Source of the DNA: Ilex aquifolium
Taxonomy: Eukaryota; Streptophyta; Magnoliopsida; Aquifoliales; Aquifoliaceae
Direction: 5' to 3'
DNA: 64,000 nt
Assembly (NCBI GenBank): GCA_951799425.1
Contig: OX637393.1
Coordinates: forward strand, 36,529,744-36,593,743
This document shows positions 1 through 11,870 of the stretch, in pieces; position 1 is the stretch's first letter; every line of letters starts with the position of its first letter. The notes beneath the pieces were generated by a model that was given only the letters and a program-made list of their open reading frames with translations, did not search any database and was not told where the DNA came from. The translations under genes and the position numbers were made by a program.

Positions 1-1665
1 TAAAAGGTTTTGTAGGACACTAGAGCCAAAGTTCCAAGTTCCGTCTCGCACGACTGTTGCAAGAGACTACATCAAACTTTATCAAAATGAAAGTAATAAG
101 TTACAGAAAATTCTTGGGTCCTCGGCTAATAGGTTTAGTTTCACAACTGATACATGAACTTCTATTCAAAATCTTAACTATATGTGTCTTACTGCTCACT
201 TCATTGATGACAATTTGAAATTAAACAAAAGAATTATAAACTTTTGTTTAATTCCTAATCATAGAGGGGACACAATTTGGGAAACAATTGGAGGGTTGTT
301 TACTTGCTTGGGGTATTGATCGGATTTGTACAATCACAGTTGATAATGCATCCTCAAATGATGTTGCTATAGATTACTTAAGAAGACACATCAAGGGTAA
401 TATATTAGGAGGTGAGTCCCTTCTGTTATGCACATATCTTAAACCTTGTCGTGAGTGAGGGATTAAAAGAACATAATGATTCTATCATAAGGGTGCGAAA
501 TGCTGTGAGGTATGTGAGGTCATCTCCTGCAAGGATGGAAAAATTTAAAAGTTGTGTGGACAAAGAAAGAATTGATTGTAAGACTTTGGTGTGCCTTGAT
601 GTTTCAACTAGATGGAACTCCACTTATCTAATGCTTGAGGCTGCACATAAATATCAAAAGGCCTTTGAAAGATTAGAGGATGATGATGGTCAATATGTCT
701 CTTACTTTAGTGAAGGGACATTAAAGTCTCCTCGGTATGTTGATTGGGAAAATGTGAGGGTTCTTGTGAAATTTCTAAAGATTTTCTATGATTCTACTTT
801 GCGAATTTTTGGGTCCTTGTATGTCATATGCAATTTACTTTTTGAAGAGCTTTGTATTGTTCAAACTAGTTTGTCCAAACTATGTGAGAATCGTGATCCC
901 TTTTTGAGTGTCATGGAAATGAGTATGAAAAAGAAGTATGATAAATATTGGGGAAACATTGAAAAGATGAATTTATTGATATTTGTTGCTATTTTACTGG
1001 ATCCACGATGTAAGTTGGGTACATTATCATTTTGGTTCAAACAAAACTTTGATGCAAACAATAATGAGGCGGAGGAAATGTTGGGCAAAGTAAAAAATGT
1101 GTTTCAGTGGTTGTATGATGAGTATGCATTAGTTTTTGGAAATTCTAGTGAGGTACAGTAGCGAAATGCCTCTAATCCTCCTTTATGTGACCCTGGTTCT
1201 TCAAGTGTGAGTGTTGTAGATACTAGCCAAGCCTTTTGGCATATATATGCTCAGTTTGAATCAAGTAGTGCTCAATTGGAGACTAAATCTGAGGTTGACC
1301 AGTATTTGAGTGATGGTTGTGAGGCAAAAAATCCAGAATTTGACATTCTTAACCGGTGAAAACTGAATTTGGCTAAGTATCCCATCATTTCTTATGTTGC
1401 AAAAGATGTGTTAGCTATTCCAATATCTACAGTTGCTTCTGAGTCTGCGTTTAGTACAGGAGTGTGTGTACTAGATCCATTTCGAAGTTCATTATCCCCA
1501 AAAATAGTCGGGGCAATTGTTTGTGCACAAAATTGGTTAAAAGATCTAGATCGTTTTGATGACCGAGATGCAATAGATTACATGGAAATCATTAAACTTG
1601 ACTCAGGTAACATATATATTGTTTTATTTTTTCAACTTGTTATTATTCTTTATATAGAATGTTAG
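1..1665 (+). pseudogene. hAT transposase (Ac/RICESLEEPER-like), broken
   Basis: The product would be a cut-and-paste transposase of the hAT superfamily. Readable pieces run in the usual order. The segment around 2-330 is the central catalytic (RNase H-fold) region. The piece from 412 includes the CYAHILNLVVSEGL and DVSTRWNSTYLML motifs. The C-terminal dimerisation block at 1369-1560 contains SESAFSTG and AQNWL. The N-terminal BED zinc finger would lie outside the window. Damage: a TGA replaces the expected Trp at 155-157, the frame is lost between about 330 and 412, TAG occurs at 1159-1161, and TGA (expected Trp) at 1357-1359. It cannot make a full transposase. The superfamily is certain; the exact family is not. 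Confidence 0.88.
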
Positions 1666-2633
1666 TTCTCTAAATATAATCATATCTTTTTTATGTTTTA
1701 TCTTAGAACCGGATGGGAGTGCAACTCATGCGACTGTTATTGATGATTGTATTTAGGCTATTGCTTTTGACAAAAAACATCTTTGGTATGTTTTTAATGT
1801 GACTTAGTATGTCCTTTATGTTCTTAATCTTAAGTATTTTGTTAAGAATCATGGTGTTGTCTATAAATCTGTGTTTGCACTACTTCCCTTGCAGGTTATA
1901 TGACTGTTGAGACTGACTAACTGTTGAGAGTCCTAATTTTTGGAATGGTGAACCAGATTTTTGGAATGGTGCACTGCAAATTTTTGAAGCATACTGACTA
2001 CTGACTTTTGTATTTAGACTACTGATTTTTGGCGATGTAAATGGTTTACCTGTTTTGATTGTTGTGGATGTACAACTATTTTTGAAGCAAACTTGCATAG
2101 TTGCTGCAACCTACACTTTATTTTCATTTTAATGATGATGTTTTTTTTGCCCTTATTTGATTGAGTTACAGGTTGTAAAATAATTCACGGTACAGTAAAA
2201 CAAAATACCAAATTGGTTTGGGCCTCAAATGATGTATAGCATATGAAATGTTCTTGTGCTTGAAAAGGATTTTTGGATGCAATTTAAGTTTATAGATCTG
2301 CTGGGCAAATTAACTGGATCTGGGCCAAAGGAATTTTAGGTCTACTATAGAATTTAAGTCTGGGCTTTAAAATGATGTTTTGGATAAAATTTAAGTTTAT
2401 ACACCTACTAGACAAATAAACTGGGCTTGGGCTAAAGAAATCTTAGGTCTACAATAGAATTTAAGCCCACCCATTAGCCGACCCGTAAACCGACCGACAT
2501 TCAAGGTTGGTTATCGGTTTGGTTGATCTTGTAATTCGGTTCGGCTTGGTTTATCTTTTCTACTTCCGAGTGTAATTGGATCGGTTGGTGAAAGTAGCCA
2601 CTTCCGACCCTAATTGTCGGTTGAACACCCCTA
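1..2633 (+). mobile_element. hAT transposon, 3' part (5' end outside window)
   Basis: The left part encodes hAT-type transposase sequence on the plus strand. The segment ends at 2633 with the motif GGTTGAACACCCCTA, whose complement TAGGGGTGTTCAACC is a typical hAT terminus. Between about 2460 and 2633 there are several short CGGTT-like subterminal repeats, as hAT elements often carry. The next base, 2634, is exactly where similarity to the duplicated segment at 11871 begins, which supports this as the element's edge. The 8-bp target duplication cannot be confirmed because the left end is off the window. The non-coding stretch 1666-2460 is AT-rich and shows nothing else recognisable. Confidence 0.8.
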
Positions 2634-3471
2634 GTGAAAATTAAAGTAGTTGGGCTTCTCTCTAATTTCCAAATAATGAAGGATTGAAATCTATCCACAT
2701 CGATAAATTTTATTTTATTCAAAATGCACCTTTGAAGTCAAATTCACATTTTTCATCTCTTTTGGAAACAAAATTTGAGGTATGAGGAAGGAGACAGAAA
2801 CTGTCAATTGATATTTTATAATAAAATCGGGAAACTTTATCTAGACCCATGTAGTTCGCTTTATCTTTAAGGACAATCTTTCTACTATTTGAAATTTCAG
2901 CGACTCTGTTCTGATTTATATGTCCACTTCACTTTGGCCTCTTGTCGTCAATAACTGTTTCTGATAGTACAAAAAGTGAATGGTCTCACAAAGGTTCCTT
3001 TGAAAAATTCTAAAATTACACTAAAACTCTATAAATAAAAAATTTTATGGTAATTGTCATAACTTTAACAACACCACTTCTATGTTAACTCAGTTAACAT
3101 TAATTTATTTACAATTGTGTGTGTGTGTCAGGGTCAATTTTTCAAAATTTTATCTCTTCTATGAATGAGTCGCCTTCAAATTGTAAGATGTGCGGTTATG
3201 ATGAACCACACTTCTGAAAAGATTGTGAGAATACTTCTTAACTTTGATCTCTTTCTCATTTGGTTGTGAGATTACATCTTTTTGTCTCTCTAAAGTAGAT
3301 TGAGTGTGATAATAGTTGAGTGTTGGTGGTAATGCAATTATGTCATGTTCTATTAACCATGATAATATGGAAACTAAGTTGATTAGATATGTAGTTAAGG
3401 TATTGTTAGGATATATACACACATATATATAAATGATGTAATACATGTTAAAAATGATAATTTAAAAAATA

Positions 3472-4598
3472 GGGTTAATTACAATTTTCCCCCTTCAAGT
3501 TTGGGGCATGTTGCAATCGACTCCCTTTGGTTTCAATTTCAACAATTTGCCCCTCACACTTCTAAAATTTTTGCAATTAACTCATATCTTTAGGATTTGA
3601 GGAATAATTAGCTCAAAGTTAAAATAAAATGATCTAAAAGTTTGTTGAAAATACAAAACTACCCATCTTTAGATCACATTTTTCCTCACTTTCAAAAAAT
3701 TCTAAAAATTGGGAAAAAAAATCAATCCCCTTCCCATTCAACAACCACCAAATCTCCATCGCCAGAGAGAGAGAGAGAGAGAGAGATAGAGAGAGAGAGC
3801 TGCGAATGATTGTTTATGTCGAAAGTGCTGATTTCCGACGAAGTTGGAAGACTCCATGGCTAGGGTTTCAAAATAGGGAAGTATCAGATGAATTGAGAGA
3901 GAAAAATCAAAAAGCTTTCTGGTTTGAATTGAACAAAGGGCAACTCTGGCTTTCTTCGGACTCTCTCTCTCTCTTTCCTCTGTTTCTTATTCCCCTGGTG
4001 GTTCCCCTCGTCCATCCATCCGATCGAAATGCCCTATTACAAACACCAAACTCATTTCGGTGTCAATAGAGGAAGAACATCGAACGAAAGGCGTGAATCA
4101 AACAATCAAACCAATCGAACAATTGAACCAAACCCATTTCGGTGTCAATGGATTCTCTCTCTCCAAAGATTTTTCCATTTGCTATGGGTCTTGGGAATTT
4201 TACAGCAACCAAGGTGGATAAGGTTAGTAGATGACATTTGCAGTAGACTTCTTCTTTCTTGATTTTCTCTTTTCCTTTTGGTTGGTTGGTAGTTGGTGGG
4301 TGTTGCTTGGTTTGGTAGTTGTTGGTGGTAGTGGTGGTTGCTTCGAGAAGGCTGTGTTGGGGGGCGACAGAGGTGGTGGTAGTTGCTTGGTGAAGGCTGT
4401 GTTGGTGGCGATGGTGGTTGTTGAGGGCGGTGGCGTTGGAGCTGGTCGCCGATATGGGCAAAAGAAGGAGAAAGAAAAAAGAAAATGGGTTGGGTGTCAA
4501 TAAAGTCTCAAGGGTACAAAAGTCATTTTACAAATTTTCTTCAACTAATATATAATTTAGTTTTTTAAAACTTGAAGGGGGCAAATTGTAATTAACCC
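3472..4598. mobile_element. Non-autonomous Mutator-like element (1127 bp)
   Basis: The ends are inverted: the left end starts GGGTTAATTACAATTTTCCC and the right end is its near-complement, together over 30 bp. It is flanked by the 9-bp direct repeat TAAAAAATA at 3463-3471 and 4599-4607. The homologous site in copy B (around 12740) has one copy of that 9-mer and no insert. Nine-base duplications are typical of Mutator-like elements. The interior has a GA microsatellite and ORFs of 77-145 codons on both strands, none of which I recognise. No transposase is visible. The interior may be captured host sequence, but I cannot show that. Confidence 0.88.
3766..3800. repeat. (GA)n microsatellite
   Basis: An almost pure GA run, with a single GATA interruption, inside the Mutator-like element. 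Confidence 0.95.
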
Positions 4599-5196
4599 TA
4601 AAAAATATATATAGTTGACGCTAACATTGTTAATTTATAAAAATTTGTCAGTGGGTGATAGTGAAAGTATCAAAAAAGTATAGGGGTCTTGAAGATATAA
4701 TAATCTACGGTGTGAATAAAAATTTCTTTTATACATATTATTAAGGGTATAAAAGTAAAAATATTCATTCTATTAATGCAATTAAAGGACAAACACTAAC
4801 AGTGAAATTTGAGATAATATAAAAAGTATCCCGAATTTAAGTCTAACTATATGGGTGTGAATGAATTTTTTCGTAATAAAATTCAAAGTTAGAGTATACA
4901 CCAAAACGAGTCATTTCTTTTTTTCTTTCTTATTTTGATAAATAAATGCCAATTTTATTCATGGGAAGAATTAAGCTTTATAATCGACAGGGGGAAATTC
5001 AGCAAAACCCTTTTACAAGCAGAAACCTCACTCAAACAACCTAGCCAAAAAATTCAAACCTTTAAATCCATACAAATCCATCATTGTAGAAACCCTTTCA
5101 CTATTCTAGTAAAATCAACTGTGCAGCAGAGAAAACAACACCAAGCTAGTAGGTAGCAGAGGAAACAGCACTAAGCTAGTACGTAGCAGCATGGTA

Positions 5197-8100
5197 TCAT
5201 TGCAATAGATTCTTCAACATAGAATTTCTTGGTGCAGGCAGTGCCCGGGGGTCAACCAACCCCAGAAGATCACCTGCCTTAATTGGCAAGATTGGATAGG
5301 GGATATTGGCATCTATGTTAGAACATGGGCTCCCTACAGTACCAAAGATGGTAACATGTTTATTAGCTGAAACATTGGTAGATGTCATGTGAGCCATTGA
5401 AAAAAAAAAATCAAAGCAATAATTGTCTATGTGGGGAGGGCTGTTAAAAGAACCGAATCACTCCGTTTTAGCTAGTTTAAACTCATTTCTATTAGACAAT
5501 GAATAAAGTAGCTCAAGCAATGTGTTGTTCGGCTCGATAAGCTTGAACTCGATCTGTTGTATATGATGTAGAAGTTGAGTCGAGCTTAAGCAAGAATCGA
5601 AGCTTGAAAACTGAACTTGAGCCAAGCTCGAGTCTATGATAGTTAACTAGGGTTGAGCCTAAGCACATCTAAGCTCCTAAGGGTCGGCTCAATTAACATC
5701 CCTTATGCGTCCATTAATCTTGTTATCCTATGATTTTCTCAATACTAATTGCTTCTCTATAGGCAATGAAGCGAAAAAAATTATTAAATTTTCTCAAAGC
5801 TCGTTTACTATAGAAAAGCAATTAATATTGAGAAAATCATAGGATAACAAGAAGCGAAAAAAAATTATTAAATTTTCTCAATGCTCCTTTACTATTATTC
5901 GTTGTGCTTAGAGGTCTTTATGTTTCTCATGTTGAATGCTTTGCTGACATGCATACATAACGAGAATTATGCATTTTTCAGCAAGAGCAATCATAATGGA
6001 ATATGTGATGATTTGGTGATTGCAATAACCAAAGCAAAAGAGTATAGGGGTTGTAATACTTACTCATATATGCATTGGCAGTGGCTGGATTATCAGTTAT
6101 GACCCCATCAACTTTTTGTCCAGCTATAAAAGTAGCAAGCTCAATGTAAGGATCCGCGCAGTAATCAAAGGCGAGGGAGGTAAATTCATTCCTGAGGAAT
6201 GAGACATACACCGAGACATTTGCTGCATGCATTTCTTCAGTAACATTGGTGAAGGATGTCGAAAAGTAGATTGAATTGCCTAAAATGATGGACTTTCTAT
6301 TGACATTCACTGCATCGGCATATTTCTTGACTTCCTCCGCTACCTGCTTGGGTGCATCACTTATTTGCTCTTTAATGCTCAATACTCTCTGGTAAGTTGG
6401 AACATCCTTAAACTTTGTTAGGACTGAACTTTCATCTGATTGGATTAGTACTTTTTGAGTGGATTGCTTGTCGAAGGTGGCATTGCTCAAGGCACTGGCG
6501 ACAGCATCGGTGATGCTAAGACCTTTCTCTGATGCTAGGTAGGCAGCATTCTAAGAAAGAAAATATGGACTGTTAGACAAAAATGAAGAAAGTTCTGGTG
6601 GAAACGTTATGGATATGTATATATCCTCCTTCAGGCATCTGTACATTTCATATTGTTAAATTAGTTTCGTTTATTGAATTTTATAGGAATTTTTAACTTC
6701 AAGTGAGCTTAAATTGCTAAAAGAGAAAGTAAGTGTGCATGGAATAAGAGAAACTTACTTCAATATTAATCAAAACTCCAGTAACTGCCTTAGTCTTGGC
6801 AAGTTTTAGGAATTCAAAAAGAGTCACCAACTTGCCCTTGTTGTTGTTTGCAGGGTTTCTTGGCAAGTTAGTTTCCAAGTCAGGGCTTGTAATTTGTGCT
6901 GAAACGAACAAGATTCACAGCATGAGGGATTGTTTGAGAGAATAAAAATGTTTAGACAAAGAGTGGAAAAAGGCTTTGTTTATGGATGATTACGCTTTAG
7001 AGATTGGATTTCGCTCCATGTGACATCAAATGAGAAAATTCCCCGGTTTGGTTGGATATCAGGGATCATTGCAGATCGGTCCATCAAAGTAGCTGCTGCA
7101 GTAGTTTTCCCTGTAAGGTCGGCTGTCTCCAAGCAGAAGGAAACTCCATCTTTTGTCATTTGGACAGAACAATCAATTATATCGGCCCCATCGTCTATGG
7201 CTTTCTGATAGGCAAGATCGGTGCTGCCAGGGTAATCCCCACTAGCTCCATTGTGAGATATGACCAAAGCTATTCATGTAAAGGCACACACTTATTTTGT
7301 GATATGGTAGCTTGTCCTTTCAGTTTTTGTACATAATTTAACTTTGCACACAATTATTTCATACCATTCATAGTCCTGGAGGCATTCTTGTTCTGAGCTA
7401 AGCATGCTGCAACCAAAAAGAGCAGTGAGGTTAAAATCAGAAAATAAACAGGTAATTATGTGGTTGGTTTGTTTGTTCTGTTGTTTTTCTTCGATTGTTT
7501 TCTTGTTTTCCTCCTGCCTGACACGAGGAATTGGCAAAAAATGTGAACAAACAAATCGAGAGGGAGGGAGAGAGAGAGAGAGAGAGAGCTGAATCTCACC
7601 AATGGCTTCTGATGCAGTAGAAGGGAAATCAGTAAGCACCCCATCAACAGAGAATTGGGAGTTATCGATAAATTGCAGGTACTCGGATGTTGGATCATAA
7701 CTATAATTGTAACTCAGCATGACATCATTTGCAAATCCAGAAGCATATACTTCAAGACCTTGTTTGTGAGCATCAGCTACAAGAGGAGTGGCAGGCTGCA
7801 AATAAAGGTCCTCAGTAACAGGCCATATGTATTCTTTTGGAACAAGAATACCCGCCGCAAATGACTTGATCATCGAAAGCTTTCCCAAGAGTGAACCATA
7901 TTTTTCCTTGGTTGTAGGTTCAACTGCATCTGCCCCTAGGAACCGGAAAATGAACTTTGTCTTCGCTTGCTTTAGTTTTCCAACAAGGGTCTTCAAGAAA
8001 CCAATTTCTGGGGATGAAATGTAGTCTGGATTTATGTTTTTCATCGAGTCTTCAACATATTGTGCCAGGCTGAGATTGTGCTGGGTGTAGAACATGTCAT

Positions 8101-9821
8101 ACTGCGACAGACAGCCGGAGCAACACCAATACCATAAAACTAATGAATTGAGTCATTTTATAGGTAATGGATTTAGTCAGCTAAACTCCAAACTCCTCAA
8201 TAAATAGAAACAAACAAACATGTCATGACCGGTTAGTTTTGACTGATTTTGTTAGAAAAGAAAGTAGGTTTCCGGGGTTCATTGATTAGTACACCTCCAG
8301 TGCTGGTAAGGTTGGTACCCTGGTTGTACATCTCCGGTTTGTCGGTAGATGACATCTCTGAGATTGAACAGCCAGCTGGCTTGGTTTGGTTATTCTTTTG
8401 AGAAAATTCAATTCTTATGCATGATATATTATTCATATGGATGAGGTAGAAATTCATATCTTTGCAAGTGTTTATCGGCAAGAAAATCTGATATGAAATG
8501 AAACGAGAGAGCAATACCTGAATATTCAACCAAAGTTTTGAAGCAGGCTTAGTTCCTACTACATCATCAGGAGTCCACAGTGGCAAAGCACCATCGAACA
8601 TACTTGTTCTTGAGAATATGTTTTGTGTCACTGTATGGAAACAGCGTAACAAAGCAAAAGATTAGTGTCTCAAATTTCATTCATGGAACAATTTATCCAC
8701 AGATCACCTGCATTTAAATAGAAAAATCATGTAAAAATTATTATGCTCTGTTCACTCTTTCTCAGTTTTCGTGTTTTTTTTTTTTTCCAGTTATTTTATC
8801 AGTGCCAGTTATATGTTTGAAATATTTGAAGAGCAAAAATGTTGAGTTGGCTGCAATAAGATGGAGGGAAACAAGAGAAGATAAAATTTTGCAGTGATGA
8901 TTCAACCAGCTAATTGTTGCAAAATCTCGATTTCTTTTTGTTTCTTCTCCATCGTGATCAACCAAATAAGATACTGATCCAGAAAACAGAAATTCGAAAA
9001 CAGAAGTATGGTTGTTTTAGGACTTACAAAACACATTTTTTAATAGCTGATCAGCTGTATAGTCCAAGGCAAACCACCCGCGAATATCTTGCCCATTTAC
9101 ATTGTAAGTTATCTGTCCTTTTGGAAAGACGACTGGAATATTTGTGGAATTGTCAAGCGTTAATGCCGACTGGCAGATACCAACACTGTCTTTGGTAAGC
9201 TGTAAATCACAGAACATAATGGTATTGGGCAAACTTGTATCCTTGGCAAAACTATATGCATACTGGCTGGAATCAGGGAACATCCCTGAGTATCCACCAC
9301 GCGCTATTACCACCGGTTCAACACCTGCAGGAACATCAAAACTGAAAGATGTAACCACAATTCTTATGTTGAACAATGAAAATGAGAAATAAGCAAAACC
9401 AATAGGTAACAATAGAAATAATGTAAACTTTTCCTCTGTAATCTATAAAGTTAGTATCATACAATTAACTGTAAAGTAATTTCTTCAAGATGAAGCCTGT
9501 GATAATATAATTTTCTGAAGCCTTTTGAATCCTTTAGCTAATAGGACCCTGCTCTTTTTCTCTTCTTTCCATTTAAATAAAACCTGTCATTTCTATGTTT
9601 AAGTATATTTCTGGCATTTTTGCAACGAAACGGAGAAAAATTTCTATGCAGTTAGAACTAAATAATGGTTTTGATCAAGAAATGAGAAGAAAAATAAAAA
9701 TAAAAGGGAATAATATGTTACCATTCAGAGTCAGCCATTTTTTTGCTGGAGGCTTCACAAGGCCCTTCTGTGCTAGAGTGGAATGAATGAACAGAAAAAC
9801 AAAAAATAGATGCCTGATCAT
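5197..9821 (-). CDS. Glycerophosphodiester phosphodiesterase-like protein (GDPDL/SHV3 type), nine exons
   Basis: Plant GDPDL/SHV3 proteins carry two GDPD-like domains, are secreted and usually GPI-anchored, and act in cell-wall organisation; enzymatic activity in the family is weak or uncertain. Exons: 9722-9821, 9028-9324, 8518-8630, 7600-8101, 7365-7406, 6994-7269, 6759-6898, 6064-6550, 5197-5333. All junctions are GT-AG and join in frame to 697 residues. The start at 9821 gives a signal peptide (MIRHLFFVFLFIHSTLA). An in-frame ATG at 9863 is rejected because it would place a basic stretch before the hydrophobic core. Domain 1 begins at about residue 38 (ARGGYSGMFPDSS); domain 2 at about 353 (SHNGASGDYPGSTDLAY, then DIIDCSVQMTKDG). 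The end (DPRALPAPRNSMLKNLLQ) lacks the usual Pro/Ser-rich GPI tail. No frameshift or stop is seen, so it may be functional. Confidence 0.9.
5719..5895. repeat. Foldback and direct repeats in the last GDPDL intron
   Basis: Arms at 5719-5762 and 5808-5851 are near-perfect inverted repeats of about 44 bp, separated by about 45 bp. A direct repeat of about 45 bp (5768-5812 and 5851-5895, both starting GAAGCGAAAAAAA) overlaps the right arm. It lies inside the intron 5334-6063. It could be a small foldback element or a replication-slippage product. Confidence 0.85.
7561..7589. repeat. GA-rich microsatellite in a GDPDL intron
   Basis: A GGGA/GA run in the intron between exons 4 and 5. On the gene's strand this is a CT tract just inside the donor side of the intron. 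Confidence 0.9.
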
Positions 9822-10930
9822 TTTCTTCCAATCCTGTTTACAACCAACTAAAGAACATATCAATAAGATAAGTCATGTAATTGTAAACAAAAAATTCCAT
9901 GCAACAAAATCCTTCAACTTATATTTCCGAAAAATTCCTATGTAGATACAAATATATGTGTTTATTTTGACAATTTGCGAAAAAAAACAAAGGAAAAAAA
10001 ACCTTGGCAGATGTATTCAACCCCTTAAAGCATTGTTGATTCTGCATTCATGGGTGTTGGCCCAATTTCAATTTTCCTTAGGAATCCAAAAATGGCTAAG
10101 AGAAGAAAACGTTACCTTGGATGATTTCCCTTAAAACTAGGATGTCTGTTTCAAAAATTTTATTGTCTTTCTTTGAATTTGTCATCAATTCAGTGACATT
10201 AAATATTAACTTCCAATAGAAGTATTCCACAAGAAATAAAAACTTCATTGATTATTTCTTCTACTGCAGTCTCTTCCCCCTAATTTTACTTATTGAGATT
10301 ATGCCAAACACTATTATAAAAATAGATCATGAATGCAAGATAGCTTATTTTCTTCTTGTATTTTGTGGGTTTGATTGAATCAAATGGTTGTTTAATATCA
10401 GTAACATTTAAATAAAAAAAAATAATAACCCAAATCATAAGGTATATTCATCATGATTTCAAATTAGACAAAATTTCTATTTTTTACCAACCAAGAATTG
10501 CCCCAACCAGGTGTCAATTCAGCTTATTAAATATAATTTTTAAATGGATGCAATCACCCACAAACCACATATATCGGTTTATTGGTTAGACTATACTAAG
10601 CATATTTCAGGGTTATCATCTCGAGATCCAAATTTAAAATATACAATAACTTCGATGACAACTACAAAACATAATGCATTAATAATAACAAAATGAAAGA
10701 AACCCAATAGAACTTACTTGAACCCTGATGTGTTAAATCGAGGCAGCAAGCATTTCCTATGGAGTTTCACAAGGAAAAAAAAAGGGCTTGAGAAACCCAA
10801 AAGGATATGTAGAATGGAAGGAGAGAGAGAGAGAGAGGTGAGAAATTTTAGAGAATAATGATAAATGACTATTAATAGCTCAAACCCATTTCTCGCATTA
10901 ATAGTTGGCCAAGTTTCAATTTTACCCATC
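9822..10930 (-). promoter_or_regulatory. Probable GDPDL 5' UTR with leader intron
   Basis: On the minus strand a good acceptor (AAACAG at 9834-9839) lies 12 bases before the start codon. A good donor (GTAAGT at 10712-10717) lies about 880 bases upstream. Above the donor is a CT-rich tract (complement of 10819-10837), typical of plant leaders. I infer a 5' UTR exon above 10718 and a leader intron of 10717-9834. There is no transcript evidence. No other gene is seen in 9870-11200. Confidence 0.4.
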
Positions 10931-11210
10931 AAATAGCATTGACCAATTTGAGCTTTTTTATTTTGCGAATGCTGTGTTTGGCTCTCTTAGCTTGAGACAG
11001 TTTCTTTTATGAGTTTATTTGGCGGGAGTGGACAGCTCTCAAGCCCAACGGTTTCTCGAATGTTGTTTAATGACATAGCCACATGGGAAAAATTATTCAT
11101 TGCAATGGTAATACTACGTCCGCATTGTTACGTGGTATCGCCAATTAATAATTATACAGACAAATAAAAAAGTAGATTTCGCACAAGTCAATAATTAGAT
11201 GTACATGTAA

Positions 11211-11576
11211 GAGCATCTTCAACCACACTCAACAAAATAGCTACTCAAAATATATTCAAATATTCAATTCACTACTTTAGCTAGCAATTTTTTAAAATTC
11301 ACTCTAACCACACTCACTATTTTAGCTAACTACTACACCCAACTTTCACTAACTTCCAATAATTTAAAAAAAGTAAAACATATATATAGAGAGATAGAGA
11401 AAAAAAAAGGTAGAGAGAGAATTTAGAGAGCTCAAATGACTCACCACATTTGGTGAGCCATTTGGGTTAACTAGGAAATAGTGAGTGGAATAGAGAGTGG
11501 GCTGGAGAGAATTTTTTGTATTTGGCTAGCTAAAGTAGCTAAAAGAGAAGAAATAGAGAGTGGGTTGGAGATGCTC
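11211..11576. mobile_element. Tourist-like (PIF/Harbinger) MITE, 366 bp
   Basis: The left terminus is GAGCATCTTCAACCACACTC and the right terminus complements it with few mismatches (GAGCATCTCCAACC...). Both ends are flanked by TAA (11208-11210, 11577-11579), the 3-bp duplication typical of PIF/Harbinger elements. The interior is AT-rich with no coding capacity. It lies upstream of the predicted GDPDL leader. Confidence 0.85.
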
Positions 11577-11870
11577 TAAGTAGATAACTACTCATTCTTC
11601 TTCCATGTAAGTCAATCTATTAAAGTAAGGTTCACTTTACGCATTTGAAATTTTATTATTAGTTGGTGATATCATGTCATTAATACTGACATAGTATCAC
11701 CGTTGTATTGAATATTCTCTTGTCAAGTGGGTTGCTTGTCACAATTTATTTTAGGAGGATTTTTTTTTTTTATTCTTCAATTGTGGTTCAATGGCCATGA
11801 AGATTTGTAAATTTAAGATGCTTTTTGAATAAGATTAAATTTGATAATGAGAACAAATTTGATTATTCGT

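Larger units (their letters stand above)
2634..5495. repeat. Segmental duplication, copy A
   Basis: This stretch matches 11871-13599 in the same orientation at roughly 95-98% by eye, outside indels. It includes the last exon and 3' flank of the GDPDL gene. Copy A differs by the 1.13-kb Mutator-like insertion at 3472-4598, a loss of about 34 bp near 2733, and retention of 33 bp around 5322-5355 that copy B lacks. The parts 2634-3471 and 4599-5196 hold no convincing gene. A 73-codon ORF at 4935-5156 is also open in copy B, but it lies antisense to the probable GDPDL 3' UTR and is probably chance. Confidence 0.9.

Noticed and set aside
3806..4503. Overlapping ORFs of 77-145 codons on both strands
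   Set aside because: They lie inside the non-autonomous Mutator-like element, are low complexity (Gly/Val- or Thr-rich) and show no domain.
4935..5156. 73-codon ORF that is open in both copies of the duplication (also 13073-13294)
   Set aside because: The copies are too recent for conservation to mean anything. The ORF is antisense to the probable GDPDL 3' UTR and matches no family I know.
7456..7698. Ser/Leu-rich ORFs around the GA tract
   Set aside because: They are translations of the microsatellite and the GDPDL intron in shadow frames.
10714..10932. 72-codon minus-strand ORF upstream of GDPDL
   Set aside because: It lies in the CT-rich predicted leader, crosses the predicted donor, and has no family resemblance.
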